From: Candidatus Omnitrophota bacterium
Lineage (GTDB): Bacteria > Omnitrophota > Gorgyraeia > JABMRN01
Length of the DNA stretch: 27,112 nt
Direction of reading: 5' to 3'
Assembly: GCA_028702395.1 (NCBI GenBank)
Contig: JAQVOV010000002.1
Location: 1-27,112 of the forward strand
Under the pieces are notes generated by a model, which saw nothing but the letters and a program-made list of their open reading frames with translations, ran no database searches and was not told the DNA's origin. Made by a program: the position numbers and the translations under genes. The number at the start of each line of letters is the position of its first letter. Position 1 is the first letter of the stretch. Below are positions 1-8,183 of this stretch, piece after piece.

Positions 1-622
1 ATCTTTTGATATAAGAAGTATACATCATAGTTATCTTGGGATCTGAACTGACTTTTATAGGGATTACCATATCTACTACCCCATCTTTTGACAGAACGAT
101 TTTATATTTCAATTCTAAGTTTTCCTCTGCATCCTGTTTAAAATGAGAACTTACCGGAATATCAGGACGAAAAACAATTTCTCTTTTTTTTGCAGGCCCT
201 TCTATGTCAGAATTCTGTATTGGTTTATCAATATTATAATAAATGTTTTTTACCATTTCCGGAACGACCTTTATATGCTCACTCACAAGGTTCTGATCCT
301 CTATAATAGCAGTATTCTTTATTTCTTCAGAGAAATCCTGCCTCACAAGTCTTTGGGGAGCATCGATCTCAAGATCAACTTCCTCCCATATTTTGTTTGT
401 AGAAAGCCTATATAATGTTTTTGTCTGCTGCATAGATCCGTCAGCCATCATTTCAAAAGCTGTTTTGCCTAATATAGGCCCAAGAAAGGTAATATCACTG
501 AAATCCTGTGATTCTAACGGTTCAGTAACAATAACTATGTTAATTATTGACAAACATAAAGTGTGCCATAATATTGAAAAAAAGATCGCTATCTTAAAAC
601 TATTTTTTTCAGTTTTTATCAT
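1..622 (-). CDS. TonB-like energy transducer, 3' part beyond the window
   Basis: Reading the minus strand from the ATG at 622 gives an uninterrupted frame to the window edge (207 codons, no stop seen). Its start overlaps the exbD stop as ATGA, so the two are translationally coupled. The N-terminus begins MIKTEKNSFKIAIFF and has one hydrophobic segment (about residues 10-33), as expected for an inner-membrane anchor. A poorly conserved, charged linker follows. Near the edge there is a stretch with YKIVLSKDGVVDMVIPIKVS followed by a DPKI segment. This resembles the start of a TonB/TolA C-terminal fold, in which a strand with a K/DG turn precedes an SS(G)D helix. With ExbB and ExbD just upstream, the likely role is carrying proton-motive energy across the periplasm to an outer-membrane partner. 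TonB versus TolA identity cannot be settled because the C-terminus is missing. Confidence 0.72.
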   Translation of the reverse strand, partial: MIKTEKNSFKIAIFFSILWHTLCLSIINIVIVTEPLESQDFSDITFLGPILGKTAFEMMADGSMQQTKTLYRLSTNKIWEEVDLEIDAPQRLVRQDFSEEIKNTAIIEDQNLVSEHIKVVPEMVKNIYYNIDKPIQNSDIEGPAKKREIVFRPDIPVSSHFKQDAEENLELKYKIVLSKDGVVDMVIPIKVSSDPKITMMYTSYIKR

Positions 623-1020
623 TTACGTTCCTGGGTAGTGGCAATATTAACATTCTCGACCCCCATATCTCTGCACATATCCCATATCCTTACAACTTGC
701 TCAAAATCAGCACGTCTGTCTGCTTTTATCAATATCGGTTTTTTTTGTTTACTTGCTATCTCGACAGCTGAAGAAAGTTCTTCTTCAGTAAGTGATCGTT
801 CTTTCAAAAAGATCTTATTATCTAAAGTTATCACAAGTATAAGGTTTTCTTTGCTTATAACTTCACTTGTAACAGCTTTAGGAAGATTCACTTTTATCCC
901 AGGCTGGAATATAAAACTGGATGTTAACATAAAAAATATCAGCAGAAGAAAAATAACATCTATCAGTGGAGCAATATCCAGATTCCCCTTTTGTAAAGTT
1001 GTTCGTCTTTTGAATTTCAT
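619..1020 (-). CDS. exbD: ExbD/TolR family proton-channel subunit
   Basis: This 133-residue protein is the usual ExbD/TolR length. A short basic cytoplasmic N-terminus (KFKRRTTLQKG) precedes one transmembrane helix, IAPLIDVIFLLLIFFMLTSS. Asp21 matches the proton-carrying aspartate conserved in ExbD and TolR. The rest is a periplasmic domain beginning FIFQPGIKVNLPKA, a typical ExbD pattern. The protein should dimerise inside an ExbB pentamer and use the proton gradient to move the TonB-like protein encoded next. It overlaps exbB upstream by ATGA (1017-1020) and the tonB-like gene downstream by ATGA (619-622), so the three are one translational unit. ExbD and TolR cannot be separated reliably by sequence alone. 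The symbol reflects the TonB-like neighbour. Confidence 0.9.
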   Translation of the reverse strand: MKFKRRTTLQKGNLDIAPLIDVIFLLLIFFMLTSSFIFQPGIKVNLPKAVTSEVISKENLILVITLDNKIFLKERSLTEEELSSAVEIASKQKKPILIKADRRADFEQVVRIWDMCRDMGVENVNIATTQERK

Positions 1021-1643
1021 GATATCTCTCTTTTAACAGCAAGAACATTCATTATCTCAGTTGCACTTTTCTCCATATCAAAAACAAAACCATCTACATT
1101 ACTGACTAAATAATTATATGCAACATAAGTAGGGATAGCTACAGAAAGCCCGGCAACTGTTGTGATCAAAGCTTCCCATATACCTCCAGCAAGATCTCCG
1201 GGATTGACAGGCATCATACTCACTGCTTGCTGTTGTATTACCTGAAAAGCACCTACCATACCTGTAACAGTTCCAAGAAGTCCTAATAAAGGTGAAATAT
1301 GTGCGACAGTTGCAAGGATCCCAATGTTTTTTTCCAATCTAGGTACCTCATAAAGCCCTGCATCCTGTATTGCCTCTCTGATCTCTTCTCTTGTTCTATC
1401 GTGTCTTAGAATTCCCATTTTAAGTATTCTGGAAACAGGGCCTGGTGTGGTATTACAAACATCTATAGCCTCAACGATCCTATTTCTTCTTATCAGATCT
1501 GAAATTTTTTCAACGAATTTTTCTGCATTGATTTTTTCTTTTCTGAGGAACCACATTCGCTCAATAAAAACAGCAAAAGCAATAACTGAACACAATATTA
1601 TAAGGCCCATTAAAGGCCCGCCTTTTTCGATCATTTCCCACAT
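1017..1643 (-). CDS. exbB: ExbB/TolQ/MotA family proton-channel protein
   Basis: This is a 208-residue inner-membrane protein with three hydrophobic helices: near residues 10-30 (LMGLIILCSVIAFAVFIERM), near 108-132 (ISPLLGLLGTVTGMVGAFQVI) and near 155-180 (ALITTVAGLSVAIPTYVAYN). The LLGTVTGM and TTVAGLSVAIP motifs are diagnostic of ExbB/TolQ and contain the threonines lining the proton path. It forms the pentameric stator around ExbD. The start is well supported: GGGAGG lies 8 nt upstream of the ATG. A methionine at residue 4 is a possible but worse start. It overlaps exbD by 4 nt. The gene upstream in the transcript is the 820-aa TPR protein, separated by a repeat element, so the order TPR-exbB-exbD-tonB-like suggests one envelope-energisation operon. 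Confidence 0.92.
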   Translation of the reverse strand: MWEMIEKGGPLMGLIILCSVIAFAVFIERMWFLRKEKINAEKFVEKISDLIRRNRIVEAIDVCNTTPGPVSRILKMGILRHDRTREEIREAIQDAGLYEVPRLEKNIGILATVAHISPLLGLLGTVTGMVGAFQVIQQQAVSMMPVNPGDLAGGIWEALITTVAGLSVAIPTYVAYNYLVSNVDGFVFDMEKSATEIMNVLAVKREIS

Positions 1644-1668
1644 TAGCGTATCCTCCCTTTATTAGTTT

Positions 1669-1762
1669 CAGTGTCTGTGTCAGTGTCTGTTAAGGAACGT
1701 CCTAAATAAGCTTTACTTAAACTCTTTCAGAACGATCCGCAACAGACACAGAAACAGACACT
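1669..1762. repeat. Intergenic inverted-repeat element, TGTCTG hexad arms (copy A)
   Basis: The left arm (about 1669-1691) and right arm (about 1740-1762) are inverted copies with two mismatches over 22 nt. Both are built of 6-nt units TGTCTG, TGTCAG and TTTCTG. The roughly 48-nt core starts with GGAACGTCCTAAATAAG next to the left arm. Its other end (CTCTTTCAGAACGATCC) is a degenerate inverted version of that motif. It fills the gap between the TPR gene and exbB. Related copies lie at 17593-17697, 19125-19229 and 23792-23895. An RNA hairpin here would sit inside the operon transcript. Confidence 0.85.
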
Positions 1763-1782
1763 GACACATGTTCGTTTACGTT

Positions 1783-4245
1783 TTATAGTTTCTGGCTCTT
1801 AAGCCATTCAATCCTCAGACGCGCAGTTTCGGCCTCACTCACATCACGCTGTGCAAGCTTCTCATATATCCTAAGAGCTTGTCCCCATTGCTGGGTATTT
1901 TCCAAGATTTGAGCACATTTAAGTTCTGCCCGTGCACACCAAAAAATACTTTTTGGATAGATATATGCCACTTTTAAGTATTCAACTGTGGCTTTTTCGT
2001 ACTCTTTGTTTAACTCATAACACTCAGCTATGTCATATTGTACTTGAGCATTTGAATCTGTCTCATCTGCTGTCAACCCATTTTTAAGGTTTTCAATAGC
2101 TTTATCATATTTTTTTTCTTGTTTATATATCATCCCTATTCTTTGACTTGCCATTTTTTCATACGCTGTATCAGGATATCTTTGCAAGATCTTCCTTAAG
2201 AAAACAATTGCCTGTTCATTATCTTGTTTTTCTACATAGATTGAAGCTATCTTTAGGAGGCTTTCCCTAGCCCAAACACTTGAAGGGAAATAAATATAAA
2301 CTTTTTCAAAACATTCAATTGCGCTATCTTGTTGTCCCTGTTCAGATAAAACCCATGCAAGCCAATAATATGCCTGATCTATTATCTCGCTTTTCTGATA
2401 TTTACCTATGATAGTCTCAAACGCAATTTTTGCTTTGTTAAAATTTCCCTGGTCATAGTAATATTCACCTTTCCAAAACTGTATTCCTGCAGCGAGTTCA
2501 TAATCAGGATCCATTTTCAATATTTTTTCAAACTCCTTCAAGGAATTCTTTTCGTCGCCTAGTCTGTAATAAGTCCATGCAAGAAGATATCGTGTTTTTT
2601 CAATTGTTTTCTTATCTTCTGTATTCTCTAATATCTCAATAAAAACATTCTTTGCCTGTTCATATCTATTCCAATTATAAAAGCAATTGCCGTATTTTAT
2701 CCATGCTGGAAATTTCAATGTACTGTAAGGCATGTTCATAACGATATCATTATATTGTGCGCAAGCAGATTCAAAATCTCCTTTTTCTTCATATAAAAAT
2801 CCTAATTTATAAGTTGTCTTGTCAATTATAGTACTTTGAGGATAATTGACAAGAAGAGCTTGTAGGGCCATTATAGCAGCATCCAAATTGTTTTCCTGAG
2901 CAAGAATAAGCGCAACCTCATATTGAACATAATCTGTCCATAAACTATCCTGATGATCTTCAAGGATACTATCATAGATCCTTATTGCTTCATCGGGTTT
3001 ATTCTGATCTTTATATATTTCTGCAATTCTGCATAAACTGCTTACAATAAGTTTTTCATCATTTGAAAGATCTATAACTTTATTGAGATCCAATAAAGCT
3101 TCATCTGTTTGCCCAATAGCCGTATTAGCCCATCCTCTATTATAATAAAGTTCATTTACTATCTCTTTTCCTTTTAAATATTTCTCAGCCGCATTATACG
3201 CTTTTATTGCTTTATCATATTCTTTTTGTCTAAAATAAACCTCTCCTATCCAATAAAAGGCTTTATCATCCCATTCAGAACCATTGTAACTTTTGGTTAT
3301 TTCTTTAAACGCCTCGAGGGCATTATCATCCTCCTGCAAATTAAGATAAGACTGCCCTATATGGAATAAAACATTTTCAATAAGAAGCTTATCTGTTGTT
3401 TTTTCTTTGCACTTACTGAAATACTCTATTGCTTCCTGATAATTTTTCAGTTTAAAATAACACATCCCTATTTTTTGCAGAATTAATTCCACTTTATTTT
3501 TCTCTGAACGCAAAGTATCAAGATAAGCAAAGAGTGCTTGCTGATAATCTCCCAATTCAAAAGAACTTTCCCCTATTATATAAAAAGCTTCTTGCCTTTT
3601 TTCATTCAAAGGATGCTTATCTACAAAAACTATCATGCTGTCTCTAGCCTTGGAATAATCTTTTTCCCTATAGAAAAACTTTCCTTTATCAAATTCTGCT
3701 TTTATGGCAATATCACTGAGTTGATATTCATTGATCAAGTTATCAAGCATCTCAATTGCGGTTTTCAATTGCCCCATTTCGTAAAAACACCAGGCCATAG
3801 AATAATAGCAGTAAGGCAAATACCTGGATGAAGGGAAAGTGTCAATAACCTGCTGGTAGAAATTCATTGCCCTTTCATAATCTTGTTTTTTAAAATAGAC
3901 TTCCCCATAAAAAAACAATATTTCATCCATAAATTCGGAAGCATTGGATCTTTGTTTTACAAGATCCAGTTCATAAAGGGCTTTTTCATGCTTTTGCTGA
4001 TAAAAAAAGATCTGCGCTAAGATAAGATGTGTTTTTGTTTCGTATAGACTTTCAGGGTTTTTTTGCAGGAATAAATATATTTTGTTTTCAGCTAGATCAT
4101 AAAATCCATCTGAAAAAGCTTTTTGAATAAAAACAAAGCTTTCCCGTTCATTACTGCTTTGAGAATAAGCAGGTACACTTGCAAAGGATGTAACTAGCAA
4201 AAAAAGTATTGTTATATGTGCTAATATTAATCTATATATTTTCAT
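1783..4245 (-). CDS. Exported TPR-repeat protein, 820 aa
   Basis: A signal peptide (MKIYRLILAHITILFLLVTS, then a PAYS-QSS cleavage-like site) is followed by roughly twenty tandem 34-36-residue TPR units filling the rest. Typical signatures include YDKAIKAYNAAEKY, PDEAIRIYDSILEDHQ and YDKAIENLKNG. No catalytic domain is visible, so it is a periplasmic scaffold. Much shorter periplasmic TPR proteins (CpoB/YbgF, BamD) accompany Tol and Bam machines, and this one precedes exbB-exbD-tonB-like in the same direction. A role in organising that machine is my inference. I chose the ATG at 4245. A longer frame begins with a TTG at 4254, but that codon lies 2 nt from a good -10 box and would not be transcribed whole. 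No Shine-Dalgarno is visible, fitting a leaderless or very short-leader mRNA. Confidence 0.85.
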   Translation of the reverse strand: MKIYRLILAHITILFLLVTSFASVPAYSQSSNERESFVFIQKAFSDGFYDLAENKIYLFLQKNPESLYETKTHLILAQIFFYQQKHEKALYELDLVKQRSNASEFMDEILFFYGEVYFKKQDYERAMNFYQQVIDTFPSSRYLPYCYYSMAWCFYEMGQLKTAIEMLDNLINEYQLSDIAIKAEFDKGKFFYREKDYSKARDSMIVFVDKHPLNEKRQEAFYIIGESSFELGDYQQALFAYLDTLRSEKNKVELILQKIGMCYFKLKNYQEAIEYFSKCKEKTTDKLLIENVLFHIGQSYLNLQEDDNALEAFKEITKSYNGSEWDDKAFYWIGEVYFRQKEYDKAIKAYNAAEKYLKGKEIVNELYYNRGWANTAIGQTDEALLDLNKVIDLSNDEKLIVSSLCRIAEIYKDQNKPDEAIRIYDSILEDHQDSLWTDYVQYEVALILAQENNLDAAIMALQALLVNYPQSTIIDKTTYKLGFLYEEKGDFESACAQYNDIVMNMPYSTLKFPAWIKYGNCFYNWNRYEQAKNVFIEILENTEDKKTIEKTRYLLAWTYYRLGDEKNSLKEFEKILKMDPDYELAAGIQFWKGEYYYDQGNFNKAKIAFETIIGKYQKSEIIDQAYYWLAWVLSEQGQQDSAIECFEKVYIYFPSSVWARESLLKIASIYVEKQDNEQAIVFLRKILQRYPDTAYEKMASQRIGMIYKQEKKYDKAIENLKNGLTADETDSNAQVQYDIAECYELNKEYEKATVEYLKVAYIYPKSIFWCARAELKCAQILENTQQWGQALRIYEKLAQRDVSEAETARLRIEWLKSQKL

Positions 4246-4255
4246 TATAAGCAAT

Positions 4256-4283
4256 ATTGTACTACTATATGTATTTGTGTCAA
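4256..4283 (-). promoter_or_regulatory. Sigma70-type promoter of the TPR-exbB-exbD operon
   Basis: On the minus strand, TTGACA (4283-4278), a 16-nt spacer and TACAAT (4261-4256) form a near-consensus housekeeping promoter. The -10 box ends only 10 nt before the ATG at 4245, so the 5' leader would be about 3-5 nt. No ribosome-binding site would fit. Confidence 0.7.
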
Positions 4284-4304
4284 TAATTATATAGAAGATT
4301 AAAT

Positions 4305-4871
4305 GACTAAGCCGTTAGACATTAGCCGTTAGCCATTAGCTGTTAGCCATTAGTCTTTGGAGGGTTCTTAAGACAGTTTAAAATAGCTCTTGTAAAGGCA
4401 TCAAGGATTTGTAACACTTTCATTTTAAATAATTTATAGAAGAATGTTTACATTAGGAAAAACATTTTATCTAAATCTTCTTTTAGGACTTTTTCACAGG
4501 CTCGCGACACGCAGCTCGGAGCGCGTGGCTCAACTCAGATCAACTCTTTTTGAAAGGTTCCAATCGCGGTTAGCTATCAGCTTTCAGCTACCAGCTTTCA
4601 GCAAATGAAGGTTCTAAGATCAGTCTTTTCTAAATCTTCTTTTAGGACTTTTCACAGGCTCGCAGCACGGAGCTCGGAGCTTGCGGCTCACAGTTCGTGG
4701 CTCAATCCAGACACTTCCAAAGACTAATAGTCCTCCAAAGTTTTTATAACTTTTGGAGAGATCTCGCCATTGGCCACTAAAGTGGCCAATGGCGGACTAA
4801 TGGCTAAAGGCTAAAAGCTAAAATCATCCCGAAATAGAAGAAAACAGAATGAATTGACTTAAAATAAGCTA
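4305..4871. repeat. Compound intergenic repeat region with 7-nt-period arms
   Basis: No gene is seen in this 0.6-kb gap; it is a nest of repeat elements. The outer left arm (about 4309-4352) has 7-nt units CCGTTAG, CCATTAG and CTGTTAG. The outer right arm (about 4793-4823) carries the inverse (TGGCTAA, AGGCTAA). Inside are two blocks of CTCGNAG/CGCGNAG-type heptads (about 4500-4533 and 4659-4704), a CAGCTTT/CAGCTAC heptad block (about 4576-4603), and linkers such as GGTTCTAAGATCAG and CTTTTAGGACTTTTCACAGG. An ATTAGTCTTTGGA arm (from 4349) pairs with TCCAAAGACTAAT (4717-4729). The stretch 4824-4871 shows nothing recognisable. The G+C-rich blocks stand out against A+T-rich surroundings. Confidence 0.8.
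4765..4794. repeat. Perfect 14-bp-stem palindrome within ATCTCGCC...GGCGGA ends
   Basis: CGCCATTGGCCACT (4765-4778) and AGTGGCCAATGGCG (4781-4794) are perfect inverse complements separated by AA. The outer flanks read ATCTCGCCA and TGGCGGA. The same flanks, with a different palindromic middle, occur at 17510-17545. This suggests a second small palindrome family nested inside the heptad elements. Confidence 0.85.
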
Positions 4872-5111
4872 TTATGAACCAGGACTAGTTGCATCCCAAG
4901 CACCAATAGAAGCTACAGTTGCCGAATATATTTTACCTCTAACAGTGTGGCCACAAGACATTCTTACAATTTCCCCAGTTCCAATGCACTGATTTTGTAA
5001 ATAATTGAAATAAACCCCACCTATAGCACAAACCTGCATTATAGCCTGTTCAGAATTTAGCAAGACAGCTTTAACTATAGCTTTTTTGTATTTCTTTTTT
5101 GTATTGTCCAT
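4872..5111 (-). CDS. Small cysteine-containing protein, function unknown
   Basis: This encodes 79 residues with a lysine-rich start (MDNTKKKYKKAIVKAVLL), then NSEQAIMQVCAIGG, and three cysteines at about residues 28, 42 and 53 (QVC, NQC, MSC). The C-terminal third is rich in small residues and Gly. The pattern KKY-K-x-x-V-x-x-V-x-L-x-x-EQA-hydrophobic-x-x-C resembles, from memory, a class of short bacterial peptides with a charged leader and Cys-containing core that are sometimes modified by radical-SAM enzymes. No maturase or exporter is in the window, so a RiPP precursor is only a possibility. A TATAAT box sits 6 nt before the ATG and no ribosome-binding site is seen. The gene lies alone between two direct copies of a repeat block (4485-4655 and 5196-5350). 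It could be a spurious frame, but composition and promoter favour a real gene. Confidence 0.55.
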   Translation of the reverse strand: MDNTKKKYKKAIVKAVLLNSEQAIMQVCAIGGVYFNYLQNQCIGTGEIVRMSCGHTVRGKIYSATVASIGAWDATSPGS

Positions 5112-5117
5112 TAAATC

Positions 5118-5123
5118 ATTATA
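5118..5123 (-). promoter_or_regulatory. Consensus -10 box for the small protein gene
   Basis: TATAAT on the minus strand lies 6 nt upstream of the ATG at 5111. A -35 is not convincing; TTAAAA at about 19 nt spacing is the best candidate. If used, transcription would start at or beside the start codon, implying a leaderless mRNA. Confidence 0.45.
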
Positions 5124-5195
5124 CCATTTTTGTATCTTTTTGTTTTAATTTAAAAAAATTCTTACCTATTATTACCAAAATTCTATCAATTCAAA

Positions 5196-5385
5196 TTAGG
5201 ATCTTCCACAGGCTCGCTGCGCGAAGCTCGTAGCGCATGGCTCAACTCAGATCAACTCTTTTTAGAAAGTTCCAATCGCGGTTAGCTCCCAGCTTTCAGC
5301 AAAAGAAGGTTCGAAGATCAGTCTTTTCTAAAATTCTTTTAAGATCTTCCAATCGCTGACAGCTGAACGCTGAGAGCTGACAGCT
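5196..5385. repeat. Heptad repeat block, second copy of the 4485-4655 composite
   Basis: The section 5196-5350 repeats 4485-4655 in the same orientation: a CACAGGCTCGC start, a CTCGNAG/CGCGNAG heptad run, then linkers CAGATCAACTCTTTTT and TTCCAATCGCGGTTAGCT, a CAGCTTTCAGC block and GATCAGTCTTTTCTAAA. It is 14 nt shorter in the CAGCTTT block, exactly two 7-nt units. A further heptad block (GCTGAAC, GCTGAGA, GCTGACA; about 5355-5384) runs nearly to the uvrA stop at 5390. The stretch 5124-5195 is A+T-rich with no gene. Confidence 0.82.
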
Positions 5386-5389
5386 AGGA

Positions 5390-8173
5390 TCAGATCAGCT
5401 CTTTAAGAAATTTCCCAGTATAAGACCTTTTACACTTCACTATTTCTTCAGGCGTTCCTGTAAACAGCACTTCTCCTCCCTGATCTCCTCCTTCAGGCCC
5501 AAGATCAATTATATGATCGGACTGTTTTACAACTTCAAGATTATGTTCAATAACAAGTACTGTATTACCCGTACTCACTAATTTCTGAAGAACATCTACA
5601 AGTTTATGGACATCAGCAAAATGTAGTCCTGTCGTAGGTTCATCCAATATATATAATGTCTTGCCTGTTGCCCGTTTTGATAATTCTGTAGCTAATTTTA
5701 TTCTCTGTGCTTCTCCACCTGAAAGAGTTGTTGCAGATTGTCCCAATCTTATATAACCTAACCCAACCTCTTGTAAAGTCTTCAATTTTTGTCGTACAGA
5801 AGGAATATTGATAAAAAGTTCACAAGCTTCATCAACTGTCATTTCAAGTACTTCTGAAATTGATTTGCCTTTAAAATGCACTGCAAGAGTCTGTTCATTG
5901 AATCTTTTACCTTTACATGTTTCGCATTGAACATATACATCAGGAAGAAAATGCATCTCTATTTTCTTGATACCATCACCTGTACAGTTTTCACATCTTC
6001 CGCCTTTAACATTAAAACTGAATCTTCCAGCTTTATATCCCCTTATTTTTGATTCAGGAAGTTTTGCGAACAGATCTCTAATAGGACCAAAAGCTCCTGT
6101 ATATGTACAAGGATTGCTTCTTGGCGTTCGTCCTATAGGAGACTGGTCTATTTCGATCACCTTATCAATGTTATTGATGCCTATTATGCTTTTATGCTTT
6201 CCCGGAGTTATTTTTGAGCCATATATTTTTTTTGTCAAAGCCGCATATAGAACGTCGTCTATAAGTGTACTTTTTCCTGAACCTGAAACGCCGGTAACAC
6301 ATACGAAACATCCTAAAGGTATATTAACATCAATATTTTTAAGATTATGTTCTGTAACGCCTTTTAGTTGTATAAAATTAGAGGGTTCTCTTCTTTTTTC
6401 AGGAATAGATATCTTAACTTCTTTTCTAAGATACTTTCCTGTAATGGATGTTTTAGATGCAAGTATATCTTTGATAGTACCTTGCGCAATTATCCTACCA
6501 CCATGTTCTCCTGCACCAGGACCCAGATCAATGATATGGTCCGCTGTTCTTATAGTTGTTTCATCATGTTCTACAACGATCAAAGTGTTTCCAAGATCTT
6601 GCAATTCTTTCAATGTTCGTAAAAGCTTTTCATTGTCTTTTTGATGAAGACCTATACTCGGTTCATCAAGAACATATAATACTCCAACTAATCCTGCCCC
6701 TATTTGCGTAGCAAGCCTTATTCTCTGCGATTCCCCTCCTGAAAGCGTATTTGATTTTCTATCTAAAGCAAGATAATCCAAACCAACATTGCTCATGAAT
6801 TCCAATCGTGAGTTTATTTCCTTGAGGACCTGTCTGGCGATCTCTTTTTCTGTTTCATTTAGTGTAAGGCCACAAAAGAACGTTTTAGCCTCTTTTACAG
6901 AAAGCCAGGTTATTTCTGATATGTTCTTATTTCCTATTTTAACAGCAAGACTTTCTTTTTTCAGTCTTGCCCCTTTACATTCAGGACATGGCTGTATCGA
7001 CATATATTTGTTTATTTCTTCTTTAATGAATTCGCTTTCAGTTTCCCTAAAACGTCGCTCCAAGATATTTATTATTCCTTCAAAACCTCCAAAGCCTTTG
7101 CTGTCCCCAAAAAGAAGGATCTTCTGCAATCCTTTTGACAAAGATGAAAAAGGCGCCTCTGCATCAAATCCATATTCTCTTGCAACCCCTCTTATCATAC
7201 GTCTGTAAAATAAGACAACCCCTTTACCTCCTCTTTTAAAAGCCTGTACACAGCTGATCACAGGTTCATCCTTGAACGGAATGACCAATTCAGGGTCTAT
7301 CTCGATTTTATTACCAAGACCATCGCAAACAGGACATGCTCCATAAGGACTGTTAAACGAAAAAGATCTTGGTGCAAGTTCCTGAAAACTTATCCCGCAT
7401 TTAAGACAGGCATTCATCTGACTAAAAACATGTTCTTCTGTCTTGTCATTTTTTACAATAGCTACGATAACAACACCATTCCCTTCGGCAATTGCTGTTT
7501 CAACAGAATCTGTCAATCTCTTTTTTGCATCTTCTGTAACATTGATCCTATCTACAACAACTTCCACATGATGTTTTTTGTTTTTCTGTAGTTTTATTTC
7601 ATCTTCATCCAGATTAAAGATCTTTCCATCTACCCTTACACGTAAGAAGCCATCTTTACGAAGTCTGTCAAAAAGATCAAGATATTCCCCTTTTCTTCCT
7701 GAAACCTTAGGTGCAAGAATAATTGTTTTCTGTCCTGCAGCTGCTTTTAAGATATTTTCTGTTATTTCCTGCGAACTTTGTTGTGTGACCTTTTGCCCGC
7801 ATTTATAACAATACTGCTTTCCTACACGCGCAAAAAGCACTCTAAGATAATCATATATTTCTGTCTGAGTTCCTACTGTGGATCTGGGATTAGTTCCTGC
7901 TTTTTTTTGTTCTATGCTTATGGCAGGTGAAAGCCCGTCAATATATTCGACATCCGGTTTTTGCAGTTGATCAAGGAATTGTCGTGCATAACTTGAAAGA
8001 CTTTCAACATATCTTCTTTGTCCTTCGGCATATATTGTATCAAAAGCCAAAGAGGATTTACCAGAACCTGAAAGTCCTGTAATAACACATAATGAGTTCC
8101 TTGGAATACTTACGTCTATATTCTTAAGGTTATGTTCTTTTGCCCCTTTTACAAAAATATACTCTTTAGTCAT
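5390..8173 (-). CDS. uvrA: Excinuclease ABC subunit A
   Basis: UvrA is the damage-recognition ATPase of nucleotide excision repair; it dimerises, scans DNA and loads UvrB. The 927-residue length matches the family. The first ATPase module has Walker A GLSGSGKSS (residues 33-41), signature LSGGESQRIRLATQIG and Walker B LYVLDEPSIGLH. The second has GVSGSGKST (near residue 628), LSGGEAQRIKLATELS and LYILDEPTTGLH. Zinc-binding pairs are present: CYKCG, CLKCG...CPVCDG, CPECKG, and CENCTG...CETCKG. The start is supported by GGGAG six nt before the ATG at 8173. It appears to be monocistronic: repeat blocks lie on both sides and no uvrB or uvrC is nearby. Nothing is missing or broken. Confidence 0.98.
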   Translation of the reverse strand: MTKEYIFVKGAKEHNLKNIDVSIPRNSLCVITGLSGSGKSSLAFDTIYAEGQRRYVESLSSYARQFLDQLQKPDVEYIDGLSPAISIEQKKAGTNPRSTVGTQTEIYDYLRVLFARVGKQYCYKCGQKVTQQSSQEITENILKAAAGQKTIILAPKVSGRKGEYLDLFDRLRKDGFLRVRVDGKIFNLDEDEIKLQKNKKHHVEVVVDRINVTEDAKKRLTDSVETAIAEGNGVVIVAIVKNDKTEEHVFSQMNACLKCGISFQELAPRSFSFNSPYGACPVCDGLGNKIEIDPELVIPFKDEPVISCVQAFKRGGKGVVLFYRRMIRGVAREYGFDAEAPFSSLSKGLQKILLFGDSKGFGGFEGIINILERRFRETESEFIKEEINKYMSIQPCPECKGARLKKESLAVKIGNKNISEITWLSVKEAKTFFCGLTLNETEKEIARQVLKEINSRLEFMSNVGLDYLALDRKSNTLSGGESQRIRLATQIGAGLVGVLYVLDEPSIGLHQKDNEKLLRTLKELQDLGNTLIVVEHDETTIRTADHIIDLGPGAGEHGGRIIAQGTIKDILASKTSITGKYLRKEVKISIPEKRREPSNFIQLKGVTEHNLKNIDVNIPLGCFVCVTGVSGSGKSTLIDDVLYAALTKKIYGSKITPGKHKSIIGINNIDKVIEIDQSPIGRTPRSNPCTYTGAFGPIRDLFAKLPESKIRGYKAGRFSFNVKGGRCENCTGDGIKKIEMHFLPDVYVQCETCKGKRFNEQTLAVHFKGKSISEVLEMTVDEACELFINIPSVRQKLKTLQEVGLGYIRLGQSATTLSGGEAQRIKLATELSKRATGKTLYILDEPTTGLHFADVHKLVDVLQKLVSTGNTVLVIEHNLEVVKQSDHIIDLGPEGGDQGGEVLFTGTPEEIVKCKRSYTGKFLKELI

Positions 8174-8183
8174 AATTCTCCCT

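Noticed and set aside
143..638. Two overlapping plus-strand frames near the left edge
   Set aside because: They lie opposite the partial TonB-like frame, which has a membrane anchor, an ATGA overlap with exbD and a TonB-like C-terminal segment. The plus-strand products resemble nothing known.
638..1036. Plus-strand frame opposite exbD
   Set aside because: Shadow of a clearly conserved gene; no ribosome-binding site.
4485..5385. CRISPR-like array
   Set aside because: Units are 7 nt, contiguous and degenerate, with no fixed repeat-spacer alternation and no cas genes.
5967..6644. 225-aa plus-strand frame inside uvrA
   Set aside because: Antisense shadow of the second UvrA ATPase region; composition is low-complexity and hydrophobic by strand complement.
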